Positions 7,457 to 13,994 of a stretch of DNA of 19,885 bases are shown here, piece by piece. Source of the stretch: an uncultured Clostridia bacterium (GTDB lineage Bacteria > Bacillota > Clostridia > Oscillospirales > Ruminococcaceae). Below the pieces are notes generated by a model. The model was not told the origin of the DNA. It made no database searches and worked only from the letters and a program-made list of their open reading frames with translations. Numbering within the stretch: the stretch's first letter is position 1; the number at the start of each line of letters is the position of its first letter. The stretch lies in NCBI GenBank assembly GCA_947089135.1, contig CAMUJF010000028.1:1-19885 (forward strand). The letters are read 5' to 3'. The translations under genes and the position numbers were made by a program.

Positions 7457-7485
7457 ATTATACCTTATTTTGCCGAAATAAGCAA
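7457..7485 (-). promoter_or_regulatory. Promoter of nadE
   Basis: On the minus strand TTGCTT (7485-7480) and TATAAT (7462-7457) are separated by 17 bp. The start codon follows about 40 bp downstream. No NiaR- or NrtR-type operator was recognised by eye. Confidence 0.75.
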
Positions 7486-7594
7486 CGCTTGGCAAAAATT
7501 TTTTAACACCGCTCCCTTATTAGAATTATGAGCAAGCTTTGATATATGCGGTTTTGCGGCGTATTTTTATTTTGTCTGACCTTAATTTTTGTTT

Positions 7595-8081
7595 AGCTGA
7601 TCGAGCTGAGCACAGCTCGTCAGAAGTCCAGAGTGCGGAAGCCCTTTGGTCGCTCACCGCAGGGAGCGAAATCTTTTTCGTTCAAAACGGTGAAAGGGGT
7701 GAGGAATGCGACATCTTGCCCTTGCTTCGCGAGTGCTCCGAGGGGGAGCGGACACGACCGCTCTCCCTTCTAACTGTACGAAGCAAACTATAGTTGTTTA
7801 AACCTCGGCAAAAGCTGATTAACCCAAACAAAATTTGTTCGTTGAAAACAATCCTCTGCTTATAGCAGAGGATTGTTTTCAAGATTCATTCAGCTGCGTG
7901 ACAAGGGGGCCGCTCTCTATCGCAGAGCGTCCCCCTCTTGCGGCTATGCCGAATAAATTCGGCTGCCGCAATTCACCCCCTTGCAGAGCTCTTGAACGAT
8001 AAGGAATTTCGCTCCCTGCGGGGAGCGACGATGGGGCTCTGCCCCCTCGACCCTCGCGAGCTGTGCTCAGCTCGACCAGCT
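7595..8081. mobile_element. MITE-like palindromic element with long imperfect inverted ends and internal hairpins
   Basis: A 487-bp non-coding element. The ends (7595-7685 and 7992-8081) are about 90-bp imperfect inverted repeats. They include a perfect 19-bp block (7601-7619 with 8057-8075), a perfect 14-bp block (7659-7672 with 8006-8019) and a 7-bp block (7679-7685 with 7992-7998). Weaker complementarity continues inward. Between the arms sit further hairpins: 7743-7767, a perfect 18-bp-arm hairpin at 7842-7882, 7903-7938, and 7939-7970. It carries no credible ORF, being much shorter than a transposase gene. No target-site duplication was identified. It is either a non-autonomous transposable element or a large structured RNA; the near-symmetry of the ends favours the first. 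Confidence 0.6.
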
Positions 8082-8159
8082 GAATATCGTACCAATACTT
8101 ACTGCGCTAAACAACAATTTATAAAGGAATTGATTTCCGCGGGTCGGCAAAAGTTTTCA

Positions 8160-8188
8160 TTGACAACATATCCGAAATTGTGTATAAT
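8160..8188 (+). promoter_or_regulatory. Consensus promoter of the mgtE transcript
   Basis: TTGACA (8160-8165) and TATAAT (8183-8188) are both perfect, 17 bp apart. Transcription would start near 8195, about 30 nt before the small ORF and about 210 nt before mgtE, leaving a long leader. No M-box riboswitch signature was recognised in that leader. Confidence 0.85.
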
Positions 8189-8223
8189 AAAAATATATTA
8201 ATGAAATAAAAGGAGTGAACTGT

Positions 8224-8358
8224 ATGGACGCCGGTAACGGTAAGGGCATAAAACCGCGAAGTTGCTGCTTTGATATCGGCGCATACGGTGCGCTTGTTTC
8301 ATTGCTTTGCTGCCGTCAGCCGCATGGAGGTTTCCTCAGGCTGGATTCGGCAGAGTAG
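8224..8358 (+). CDS. Small Cys-rich ORF upstream of mgtE, possible leader peptide
   Basis: Unrecognised 44-residue ORF. ATG at 8224 follows AAAGGAG at good spacing, just after a consensus promoter, so it is the first ORF on the mgtE transcript. Its stop lies 48 nt before the mgtE start. The peptide contains KPRSCCFDIGAYG and ALVSLLCCRQPHGG: two CC pairs around a short hydrophobic stretch, with basic residues on both sides. The 3' end overlaps a GC-rich hairpin (8317-8343), so translation would affect RNA folding before mgtE. That is the layout of a regulatory leader peptide, by analogy with the Mg2+-sensing leaders of enterobacterial transporter genes. It could also be an independent small membrane or metal-binding protein. 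Function is inference only. Confidence 0.5.
   Translation: MDAGNGKGIKPRSCCFDIGAYGALVSLLCCRQPHGGFLRLDSAE
8317..8343 (+). promoter_or_regulatory. Possible attenuator hairpin in the mgtE leader
   Basis: CAGCC (8317-8321) pairs with GGCTG (8339-8343) and GAGG (8327-8330) with CCTC (8334-8337) around a TTT loop. The hairpin lies inside the last codons of the 44-codon ORF, and a broken T-run (TTTTTAGTTTT) begins about 15 nt later. The U-tract is too far for a standard terminator, so the attenuator role is speculative. Confidence 0.35.
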
Positions 8359-8406
8359 TTTTTAGTTTTGTGCCTTCTGTTCATTTTTGAATTAGGAGGT
8401 TTTTTT

Positions 8407-9762
8407 ATGGAAAAAGAGCTTGCTGTTGAACTTATAGACAGCAAATGTTTTGTCAAGCTCAAATCGGAGCTTCAGGAAATGAATCCTGCGGATATAGCGT
8501 TCCTTGTGGAGGAGCTGAACGGCGACGGTGAGATCGGCGAAAAGGAGCTTATCCTGATGTACCGCATACTTCCTAAGGAGCTTGCGGCAGAGGCGTTCAC
8601 CTACATGGACAGCGACACCCAGATGACGCTGATAAACGCTTTCTCCGACCGCGAGCTGCGGTATGTTCTGGACGAGCTTTACATTGACGATACCGTTGAT
8701 ATCATTGAGGAAATGCCCGCCAACGTTGTTTCCCGAATACTCAGGAACACCGACAGTGACACGAGAAAGCAGATAAATCAGCTCCTCAACTATCCCAAGG
8801 ACAGCGCCGGTTCGGTCATGACTACAGAGTTCGTTTACCTGAAAAAAGAACTGACCGTCAGCGAAGCCTTTGAGCAGATACGGAAGATAGGTCTTGTAAA
8901 GGAAACGGTCTATACCTGCTATGTCACTGAAAACCGCAGGCTTCTGGGAATAGTTACCGTTCTGGATATGCTCGTCGCCGACAGCGATACGGCGGTGGAG
9001 GACATTATGGAGACTAACGTTATCTCCGTAAATACTCACGACGACCGTGAATATGTTGCGCGTACAATGTCAAAGTACGACTTTGCGGCAATGCCCGTTG
9101 TGGACAACGAAAACCGTATTGTGGGCATAGTGACCTTCGACGACGCTATGGACGTCCTCCAGGAGGAAAACACCGAGGACTTCGCTAAAATGGCGGCGGT
9201 AGTTCCCGCCGAGGACAGCTACTTTAAAACATCGGTATGGTCTCACGCCAAAAGCCGTATCCCATGGCTGCTTATACTTATGCTTTCGGCGACACTGACG
9301 GGCATGATATCTGCGAGATTCGAGCCGCAGATAGCGGTGATACCAATGCTTGTTTCCTTTATGCCGATGGTAATGGGTACTGGAGGAAACTGCGGCTCCC
9401 AAAGCTCAACGCTGATAATCCGCGGAATGGCTCTGGAGGAAATACGCCTCCGCGACTTTTTCAAGGTGGTTTTCAAGGAACTCAGGATCGCGCTTATATG
9501 CGCAGCCGTACTCTCGGTGGTAAACGGTCTGAGGGTGCTTATTACCTATAAAGACCCCGCTCTTGCGCTGGTGATAGGGTTGTCCCTTATAGGAACCGTG
9601 GTCATCGCCAAGCTTGTGGGAGCTATGCTTCCCATGGGCGCAAAGGCTTTGAAGCTCGACCCTGCCATAATGGCTAACCCGCTTATCACGACCGTGGTGG
9701 ACTCCTGCTCGCTGCTGATATATTTTACGATTGCTACCAATATCCTGAGCGGCAGACTTTAA
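8407..9762 (+). CDS. mgtE: Magnesium transporter MgtE
   Basis: A 451-residue Mg2+ channel/transporter of the inner membrane, working as a dimer gated by intracellular Mg2+. The N-terminal superhelical domain spans about 1-130. A CBS-domain pair covers about 135-255, starting at SAGSVMTTEFV, with MPVVDNENRIVGIVTFDD in the second CBS. The pore domain of five predicted membrane helices covers about 285-450. Family hallmarks are the GTGGNCGSQ motif (324-332) and the LDPAIMANPLITTVVD segment, whose Asp432 corresponds to the conserved pore aspartate. AGGAGG stands just before the ATG at 8407, so I prefer it over an in-frame ATG at 8368. Its leader holds the small ORF and hairpin listed above. No terminator is obvious before the next promoter. 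Confidence 0.96.
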   Translation: MEKELAVELIDSKCFVKLKSELQEMNPADIAFLVEELNGDGEIGEKELILMYRILPKELAAEAFTYMDSDTQMTLINAFSDRELRYVLDELYIDDTVDIIEEMPANVVSRILRNTDSDTRKQINQLLNYPKDSAGSVMTTEFVYLKKELTVSEAFEQIRKIGLVKETVYTCYVTENRRLLGIVTVLDMLVADSDTAVEDIMETNVISVNTHDDREYVARTMSKYDFAAMPVVDNENRIVGIVTFDDAMDVLQEENTEDFAKMAAVVPAEDSYFKTSVWSHAKSRIPWLLILMLSATLTGMISARFEPQIAVIPMLVSFMPMVMGTGGNCGSQSSTLIIRGMALEEIRLRDFFKVVFKELRIALICAAVLSVVNGLRVLITYKDPALALVIGLSLIGTVVIAKLVGAMLPMGAKALKLDPAIMANPLITTVVDSCSLLIYFTIATNILSGRL

Positions 9763-9834
9763 ATCATCAGAATTACAATGTAAAATCCTATGAAGCTCTG
9801 AATCGTGCAGTTTATAAAATTTTCCCTAAACCTC

Positions 9835-9863
9835 TTGAAATTTATAGTAAAATAGTGTATAAT
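9835..9863 (+). promoter_or_regulatory. Promoter of the DHH phosphoesterase gene
   Basis: TTGAAA (9835-9840) and TATAAT (9858-9863) are 17 bp apart. The start codon is 60 bp downstream, so the gene probably has its own transcript separate from mgtE. Confidence 0.8.
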
Positions 9864-9922
9864 GTTTTTATATTATCGTATCTTTATTTATACTATATAA
9901 AATTGTTAGGAGTTGTATTGGA

Positions 9923-10840
9923 ATGAGACTTGTTACCCGTTCGGATTTTGACGGACTTGCCTGCGGCGCACTGCTTAAAGACGTGGGAATAATAGACCAC
10001 TGGAAATTTGCTCACCCCAAGGACCTGCAGGACGGTCTTATAGAGATCACCGAGGACGACTGCCTCGCCAACGTTCCCTTTGTGGAGGGCTGCGGACTTT
10101 GGTTCGATCACCATTCCAGCGAATTCGAGAGAAATCAGCTTGAGGGAAAATATAAGGGAGAAAGCCGTATTGCTCCCTCATGTGCAAGAATTATCTACGA
10201 TTATTACGGCGGAAAAGAACGCTTCGGTCATTACGACGACATGATGATCGCCGTTGACAAGGTGGACAGCGGAAATCTTACAAGAGACGAGATACTTAAT
10301 CCTGAGGGCTGGATACTTGTGGGCTTTCTTATGGATCCCAGAACCGGTCTGGGACGGTGGAGAAATTTCACAATTTCAAATTATCAGCTCATGGAAAAGC
10401 TTATCGACTGCTGCCGCACAATGAATACGGACGAGATACTTGCCATGCCCGACGTAAGGGAGCGCATCGACGTTTACTTCGAGCAGGCGGAAAAGTTCAA
10501 GGAAATGGTAAAGGCTCATACCCGCGTGGAAAAGGACGTTATCATCAGCGACCTCCGCGGCGTAGACCCTATTTATTCGGGAAACCGTTTCCTCATCTAC
10601 AGCCTGTATCCGGAGCAGAATATTTCCGTGTGGATAGTAAACGGCAAGGGCGGCAAGGGCTGCAGCGCGGCTGTGGGATACTCTATACTTAACCGCACCT
10701 CCAACGTTAACGTGGGCAGACTTATGCTCAAATACGGCGGCGGCGGACACAAGGCTGTGGGTACCTGCCAGTTCTCCGATGAGAACATGGATACCGATCT
10801 GCCGAAAATGCTTGACGAGCTTATCAATTACAAAGAGTAA
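9923..10840 (+). CDS. DHH/DHHA1-family phosphoesterase
   Basis: A 305-residue metal-dependent phosphoesterase of the DHH superfamily, whose members hydrolyse short oligonucleotides, cyclic dinucleotides or polyphosphate. Motif I (SDFDGLACG) has Asp8 and Asp10. The name-giving DHH is at 62-64 (FDHHSSE), and a further metal-ligand motif, VDKVDSG, is near 111-117. The C-terminal DHHA1 domain carries GGGGHKAVGT at 272-281. There are no membrane segments, so it is cytoplasmic. AGGAG precedes the ATG. It stands between mgtE and a convergent regulator and shares a bidirectional terminator with the latter. The substrate cannot be told from sequence; it lacks the PAS/GGDEF part of GdpP and is closer in plan to NrnA-like or uncharacterised DHH proteins. 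Confidence 0.88.
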   Translation: MRLVTRSDFDGLACGALLKDVGIIDHWKFAHPKDLQDGLIEITEDDCLANVPFVEGCGLWFDHHSSEFERNQLEGKYKGESRIAPSCARIIYDYYGGKERFGHYDDMMIAVDKVDSGNLTRDEILNPEGWILVGFLMDPRTGLGRWRNFTISNYQLMEKLIDCCRTMNTDEILAMPDVRERIDVYFEQAEKFKEMVKAHTRVEKDVIISDLRGVDPIYSGNRFLIYSLYPEQNISVWIVNGKGGKGCSAAVGYSILNRTSNVNVGRLMLKYGGGGHKAVGTCQFSDENMDTDLPKMLDELINYKE

Positions 10841-10865
10841 AATTACATATAAAATATACAAAAAG

Positions 10866-10898
10866 AAAAGCTTTCGGATATTGCTCCGAAAGCTTTTT
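10866..10898. terminator. Bidirectional terminator between convergent genes
   Basis: AAAAGCTTTCGGA (10866-10878) pairs with TCCGAAAGCTTTT (10885-10897), with a 6-nt loop and a T-run to 10898. The A-run on the left side supplies a U-run for minus-strand transcription. It lies 25 bp past the DHH gene stop and just beyond the stop of the convergent XRE gene. Confidence 0.9.
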
Positions 10899-10904
10899 CG
10901 CTAT

Positions 10905-12188
10905 TTAATTTCCTGCGGTACTCTGATTGCCTGCTGAAGTTTTTTTCTGATTTCTGTAGTGCGACAGTACGATATAGTAGAGAGGTATGGTCAGTCCGAT
11001 AGGAGCCCACATGAACGCGAACCATCTTTCGCTTATCCACCATCCGATCCCGCTGAGCAGGATACCCATGCCGATATAAACGATAACGCACAGAACGGGA
11101 TAACAGAATATAAGCGGATTGCGCTTTTTAATGGCGGGAAACACTGTATAGTACAGCGGGATAGTCAGGAAAAGCAGCCACATAAGCGAGTACCATGCTT
11201 CCGCCGCGCCGTTCCATAAATGGTCGAGGAATCCGCCTATGGTAAAATACACAAATGCACAGAAAACAGGGTAGCAGAATATCATGGGATTGCGTTTTCT
11301 TATTGCTTCTTTGCCTGTGTAGTAAAGAGGGATAAGCAGGAAAACCGTCCAGCCCGGGTGCGCGAGACCGATAGTGCACATAAGGAAAAAGAATCCCGTG
11401 ATAAATATAGGCAGAGTTTTATCCAGCAAAGTCATTGATTTTCCGCCTCCTTTTCCGCTTCCGGCGTTTTTTTTCGCTTTCTTGGATCTACCGCCGCTTT
11501 GGCTGCCGGTACTGCTATAGTTATAGCTGTAATTATAGTTGTACTTATTGTCCTTTTCGTCCATTTTCTTTTCAAGCTTGTCAATGGATCTTTCGATAGC
11601 GCGTCCCGCTTTGTCAATGCCCTTGTTAAGCCCCTCGCAGAAAGTTTCAACGCTGCTTTCCCAGTCCTTGCCGTTTGCCGAGCCTGCCTTTTTCAGACCG
11701 TCCTCGATCTTTTTGCCTGCGGAATTTAATATGTCCCCGATAGCAAGACCTGCTTTTTCCACTGTATCACCGAAGCCGCCGGAGGCCTTTTGTTCGTCCT
11801 CCTCTATGTCCGCTCCGAAAGGCGAGCCTTGGGGTATGGACGTACTTTCATGTACAGACGCTCCGGGATAGATTTCCTGCTCGGTATAGTTTTCGGGTAC
11901 GGCTTCTCTTACTGGTTCGCTTTGGTAACCGTAGTCGTCCTTTTTAAGGGATATTCCCGAACTCGACGACTGAGGGCTGACTGAGCTGTCCGTGTTAAGC
12001 AGCTCGTCAATGGAGATCCCGTACAGCTTTGCAAGCAGGATAAGATTTTCAGTATCGGGTGAAGCTTCCGCCCGTTCCCACTTTGATACCGCCTGCCGTG
12101 ACACGCCCATTTTTGCGGCAAGCTCTTCCTGCGAAAGATTGTTTTTATTTCTCATCTGTCGAAGTCTGTTTGCAATTTCAATATTCAT
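10905..12188 (-). CDS. XRE-family HTH regulator with repeated C-terminal membrane domain
   Basis: 427 residues. The N-terminal Cro/C1-type helix-turn-helix (about 5-62) reads typically: LRQMRNKNNLSQEELAAKMG, then VSRQAVSKWERAEASPD. A long polar linker (about 65-255) follows, containing an amphipathic stretch (140-210), a YNYNYSYNYS tract and a Lys/Gly-rich segment. The C-terminal part (about 256-410) has five to six hydrophobic helices in a tandem repeat: IPLYY recurs three times, twice followed by a basic loop (RKRNPMIF, KKRNPLIF) and a CYPV motif. This is a DNA-binding head on a membrane anchor, suggesting it senses an envelope signal or is held at the membrane. AAAGGA precedes the ATG. A palindrome adjoining its promoter (12265-12300) is a candidate autoregulatory site. 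Target genes are unknown; divergent thiI is a possible one. Confidence 0.85.
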   Translation of the reverse strand: MNIEIANRLRQMRNKNNLSQEELAAKMGVSRQAVSKWERAEASPDTENLILLAKLYGISIDELLNTDSSVSPQSSSSGISLKKDDYGYQSEPVREAVPENYTEQEIYPGASVHESTSIPQGSPFGADIEEDEQKASGGFGDTVEKAGLAIGDILNSAGKKIEDGLKKAGSANGKDWESSVETFCEGLNKGIDKAGRAIERSIDKLEKKMDEKDNKYNYNYSYNYSSTGSQSGGRSKKAKKNAGSGKGGGKSMTLLDKTLPIFITGFFFLMCTIGLAHPGWTVFLLIPLYYTGKEAIRKRNPMIFCYPVFCAFVYFTIGGFLDHLWNGAAEAWYSLMWLLFLTIPLYYTVFPAIKKRNPLIFCYPVLCVIVYIGMGILLSGIGWWISERWFAFMWAPIGLTIPLYYIVLSHYRNQKKTSAGNQSTAGN

Positions 12189-12228
12189 AGTATCGTCCTT
12201 TCTTTGGTTTGGTGTATCTTATGGCAAT

Positions 12229-12257
12229 ATTATACCACATATATTATTATAATGCAA
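12229..12257 (-). promoter_or_regulatory. Promoter of the XRE-membrane regulator gene
   Basis: On the minus strand TTGCAT (12257-12252) and TATAAT (12234-12229) are 17 bp apart. The -35 contains the same TTGCAT half-site found in the adjoining palindrome, so a bound regulator could compete with RNA polymerase. Confidence 0.75.
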
Positions 12258-12264
12258 GCGATTT

Positions 12265-12300
12265 TTGGTTGCATTTTAAAAAAATTTTTTATGCAACCAA
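12265..12300. promoter_or_regulatory. Palindromic candidate operator in the xre-thiI divergent region
   Basis: TTGGTTGCAT (12265-12274) and ATGCAACCAA (12291-12300) are perfect 10-bp inverted arms around a 16-bp A/T spacer. Extra half-sites lie on both sides: ATGCAA at 12252-12257 (inside the xre -35) and GTTGC near 12303. It sits between the two divergent promoters. Binding by the adjacent XRE protein is inference from position and from the dimeric binding of that family. Confidence 0.6.
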
Positions 12301-12345
12301 TAGTTGCTTTAAGACTTCTGTTTATATGCAGAGCGGTACGCCGAT

Positions 12346-12374
12346 TTGACAAAACATACGAAATATGCTAAAAT
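12346..12374 (+). promoter_or_regulatory. Promoter of thiI
   Basis: TTGACA (12346-12351) and TAAAAT (12369-12374) are 17 bp apart. The start codon is 68 bp downstream. Confidence 0.75.
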
Positions 12375-12442
12375 AATTTGATACAAAAAACAATAAAAAC
12401 ACATAGACAAACAATATCCTAACTCTGAAAGGAATTTCCAAA

Positions 12443-13615
12443 ATGAAAGAACTTATTATTTTCAAAGAAGGAGAGATCGCTCTCAAAGGTCTCAATAAGC
12501 GCAGCTTCGAGGACGCTTTTATCCGCAACTTAAAGCACCGTCTTGCTCCTCTGGGAAAGTTTGACTATACAAGATCCCAGTCTACAATATGCGCCGAGCC
12601 GATGTCCGAGGATATCGACCTGGATGAAGCCGTAAGCCGCGGCTCAAAGGTTTTCGGAGCCGCCGCTCTATGCCGCGCTTTAGTGGTTGAAAAGGACTTT
12701 GAGGTAATATGCCGCGAGACGGTAGACCATATCCGTGAGACCGCGGAGCTGTCCCGCACCTTTAAGGTAGAGGCAAAGCGGTCGGACAAGAAATTTCCCA
12801 TGAAGTCCCCCGAAATATGCATGGAGCTTGGCGGACGTATTCTCGAAGCCTACCCTCATCTTACCGTGGACGTGAAAAATCCCCAGATGACCGTTACCGT
12901 AGAAATTCGTGACAACGGCGCCTATATCCATTCTGGCAATATCAAGGGGGCGGGAGGTATCCCCGTGGGTACGTCGGGTTCTGCAATGCTGCTCCTGTCG
13001 GGTGGAATAGACAGTCCTGTCGCCGCCTATATGATGGCAAAGCGGGGTGTAAGGCTGTCAGCGATACATTATGTTTCTCCGCCCTATACCTCCGAAAGAG
13101 CCCGTCTTAAGGTGGAACGCCTCTGTGAAAAGCTTGCCCCATGGTGCGGAGATATCGCTTTCTACTGCGTACCCTTTACCGAGATACAAGAAGCTTTGCG
13201 GGATAACTGTCCCGAAGAGCTGTTTACTATTATAATGCGCCGCCTTATGATGGAGATAGCCCAGCGGATCGCCGGGGAAAAGGGTATTCAGGCTCTTGTA
13301 ACAGGCGAAAGCGTGGGACAGGTTGCAAGCCAGACTATGGGAGCTATAGTCTGCACGGACGCGGCTTGCAGAATGCCCGTATTCCGTCCCGTTATCGGCA
13401 TGGATAAGACCGAAATTGTTGAAATAGCACGGAAGATAGACACCTTTGATATTTCCATAGAGCCGTACGAGGACTGCTGTACGGTGTTTACCCCAAAGCA
13501 CCCCAAGACGCGTCCCTCCGTCGCTGAGGTGGAGAAGGCTCAGGCTTCCTATGATTTCGAGCCGCTTATCGCAAAGGCTGTGACAGAAACGGAGTTAAAG
13601 GTCATCAAGCTTTGA
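12443..13615 (+). CDS. thiI: tRNA uridine 4-sulfurtransferase ThiI, rhodanese-less form
   Basis: 390 residues. ThiI adenylates U8 of certain tRNAs and replaces the oxygen with sulfur to give 4-thiouridine; in many bacteria it also supplies sulfur for thiazole synthesis. The N-terminal ferredoxin-like and THUMP domains cover about 1-165. The PP-loop ATP-pyrophosphatase domain follows, with SGGIDS at 186-191 and conserved TGES and GQVASQT motifs near 287-298. Cys345-Cys346 (EDCCTVFTPKHPKTRP) mark the usual C-terminal catalytic cysteine region. The rhodanese domain of the longer enterobacterial enzyme is absent, as is common in Firmicutes, so sulfur must come from a separate cysteine desulfurase. 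None is adjacent in this window. AAAGGAA precedes the ATG. Confidence 0.95.
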   Translation: MKELIIFKEGEIALKGLNKRSFEDAFIRNLKHRLAPLGKFDYTRSQSTICAEPMSEDIDLDEAVSRGSKVFGAAALCRALVVEKDFEVICRETVDHIRETAELSRTFKVEAKRSDKKFPMKSPEICMELGGRILEAYPHLTVDVKNPQMTVTVEIRDNGAYIHSGNIKGAGGIPVGTSGSAMLLLSGGIDSPVAAYMMAKRGVRLSAIHYVSPPYTSERARLKVERLCEKLAPWCGDIAFYCVPFTEIQEALRDNCPEELFTIIMRRLMMEIAQRIAGEKGIQALVTGESVGQVASQTMGAIVCTDAACRMPVFRPVIGMDKTEIVEIARKIDTFDISIEPYEDCCTVFTPKHPKTRPSVAEVEKAQASYDFEPLIAKAVTETELKVIKL

Positions 13616-13780
13616 CTGCCGTTCCGTCTGCGTGGGGAAGCGTTGGGGGTGTGGGGCAATGCGTACTCTATAAGCTTGTCAAGATCGTGGGAATGATTTT
13701 CATTAATTGTTTTTTGTCTGCTCTTTGGCAGGAGCAGTTTGTTACCCCAAAAGAGCGTTTTGTTCCGCCCGCGGCGGAAT

Positions 13781-13806
13781 GCCTACCTTTCGGAGGCTAT
13801 TTTTCT
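13781..13806 (+). terminator. Probable thiI terminator
   Basis: GCCT (13781-13784) and CC pair with GG and AGGC (13794-13797) around a TTTC loop, with one bulged A, followed by TATTTTTC. Two other hairpins precede it: 13719-13738 (CTGCTC/GAGCAG) and a perfect TTCCGCC/GGCGGAA hairpin at 13763-13779. The thiI 3' region therefore holds three consecutive stem-loops. Confidence 0.6.
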
Positions 13807-13910
13807 TTATTTATATCTATATCTTTATCATACGTATTTGTTTTATTTTGCTTGTCAAATAACACCTGACCTATCAACGGACAATCGGGTTTGTTTATTT
13901 CATTTTCCAT
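13797..13910 (-). CDS. Small ORF, 37 residues, unknown
   Basis: Unrecognised with confidence. ATG at 13910 follows a strong GGAGGT site. The peptide begins MENEINKPDCPLIGQ and continues into a very polar Asp/Lys/Asn-rich tail. The CPLIGQ start resembles the N-terminus of a family I recall from clostridial mobile elements, but the similarity stops after about 15 residues, so this may be the truncated 5' end of such a gene. It lies between the terminator of the HipA-like pseudogene and the thiI terminator, and its stop overlaps the thiI terminator on the other strand. Confidence 0.4.
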   Translation of the reverse strand: MENEINKPDCPLIGQVLFDKQNKTNTYDKDIDINKEK

Positions 13911-13941
13911 TTTAATACCTCCATAAATTTTAGCAATAAAA

Positions 13942-13975
13942 AGCCATGTTAAATGCTTTTACACTTAACATGGCT
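13942..13975 (-). terminator. Terminator after the HipA-like pseudogene
   Basis: AGCCATGTTAA (13942-13952) pairs perfectly with TTAACATGGCT (13965-13975). On the minus strand it is followed by a T-run (13941-13938). It lies 20 bp past the stop at 13995. Confidence 0.8.
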
Positions 13976-13994
13976 AATTTTTATATTATTCAAT

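Noticed and set aside
6506..7531. 341-codon plus-strand ORF opposite nadE
   Set aside because: It is the antisense shadow of the clearly real nadE gene, has no family signature and extends past the nadE promoter.
7539..8201. Plus-strand ORFs of 84 and 87 codons inside the palindromic element
   Set aside because: They run across inverted repeats and hairpins and have no plausible ribosome site or protein character.
8195..8400. M-box or Mn2+ riboswitch before mgtE
   Set aside because: The conserved M-box and yybP-ykoY motifs were not recognised by eye. A covariance-model search would settle it.
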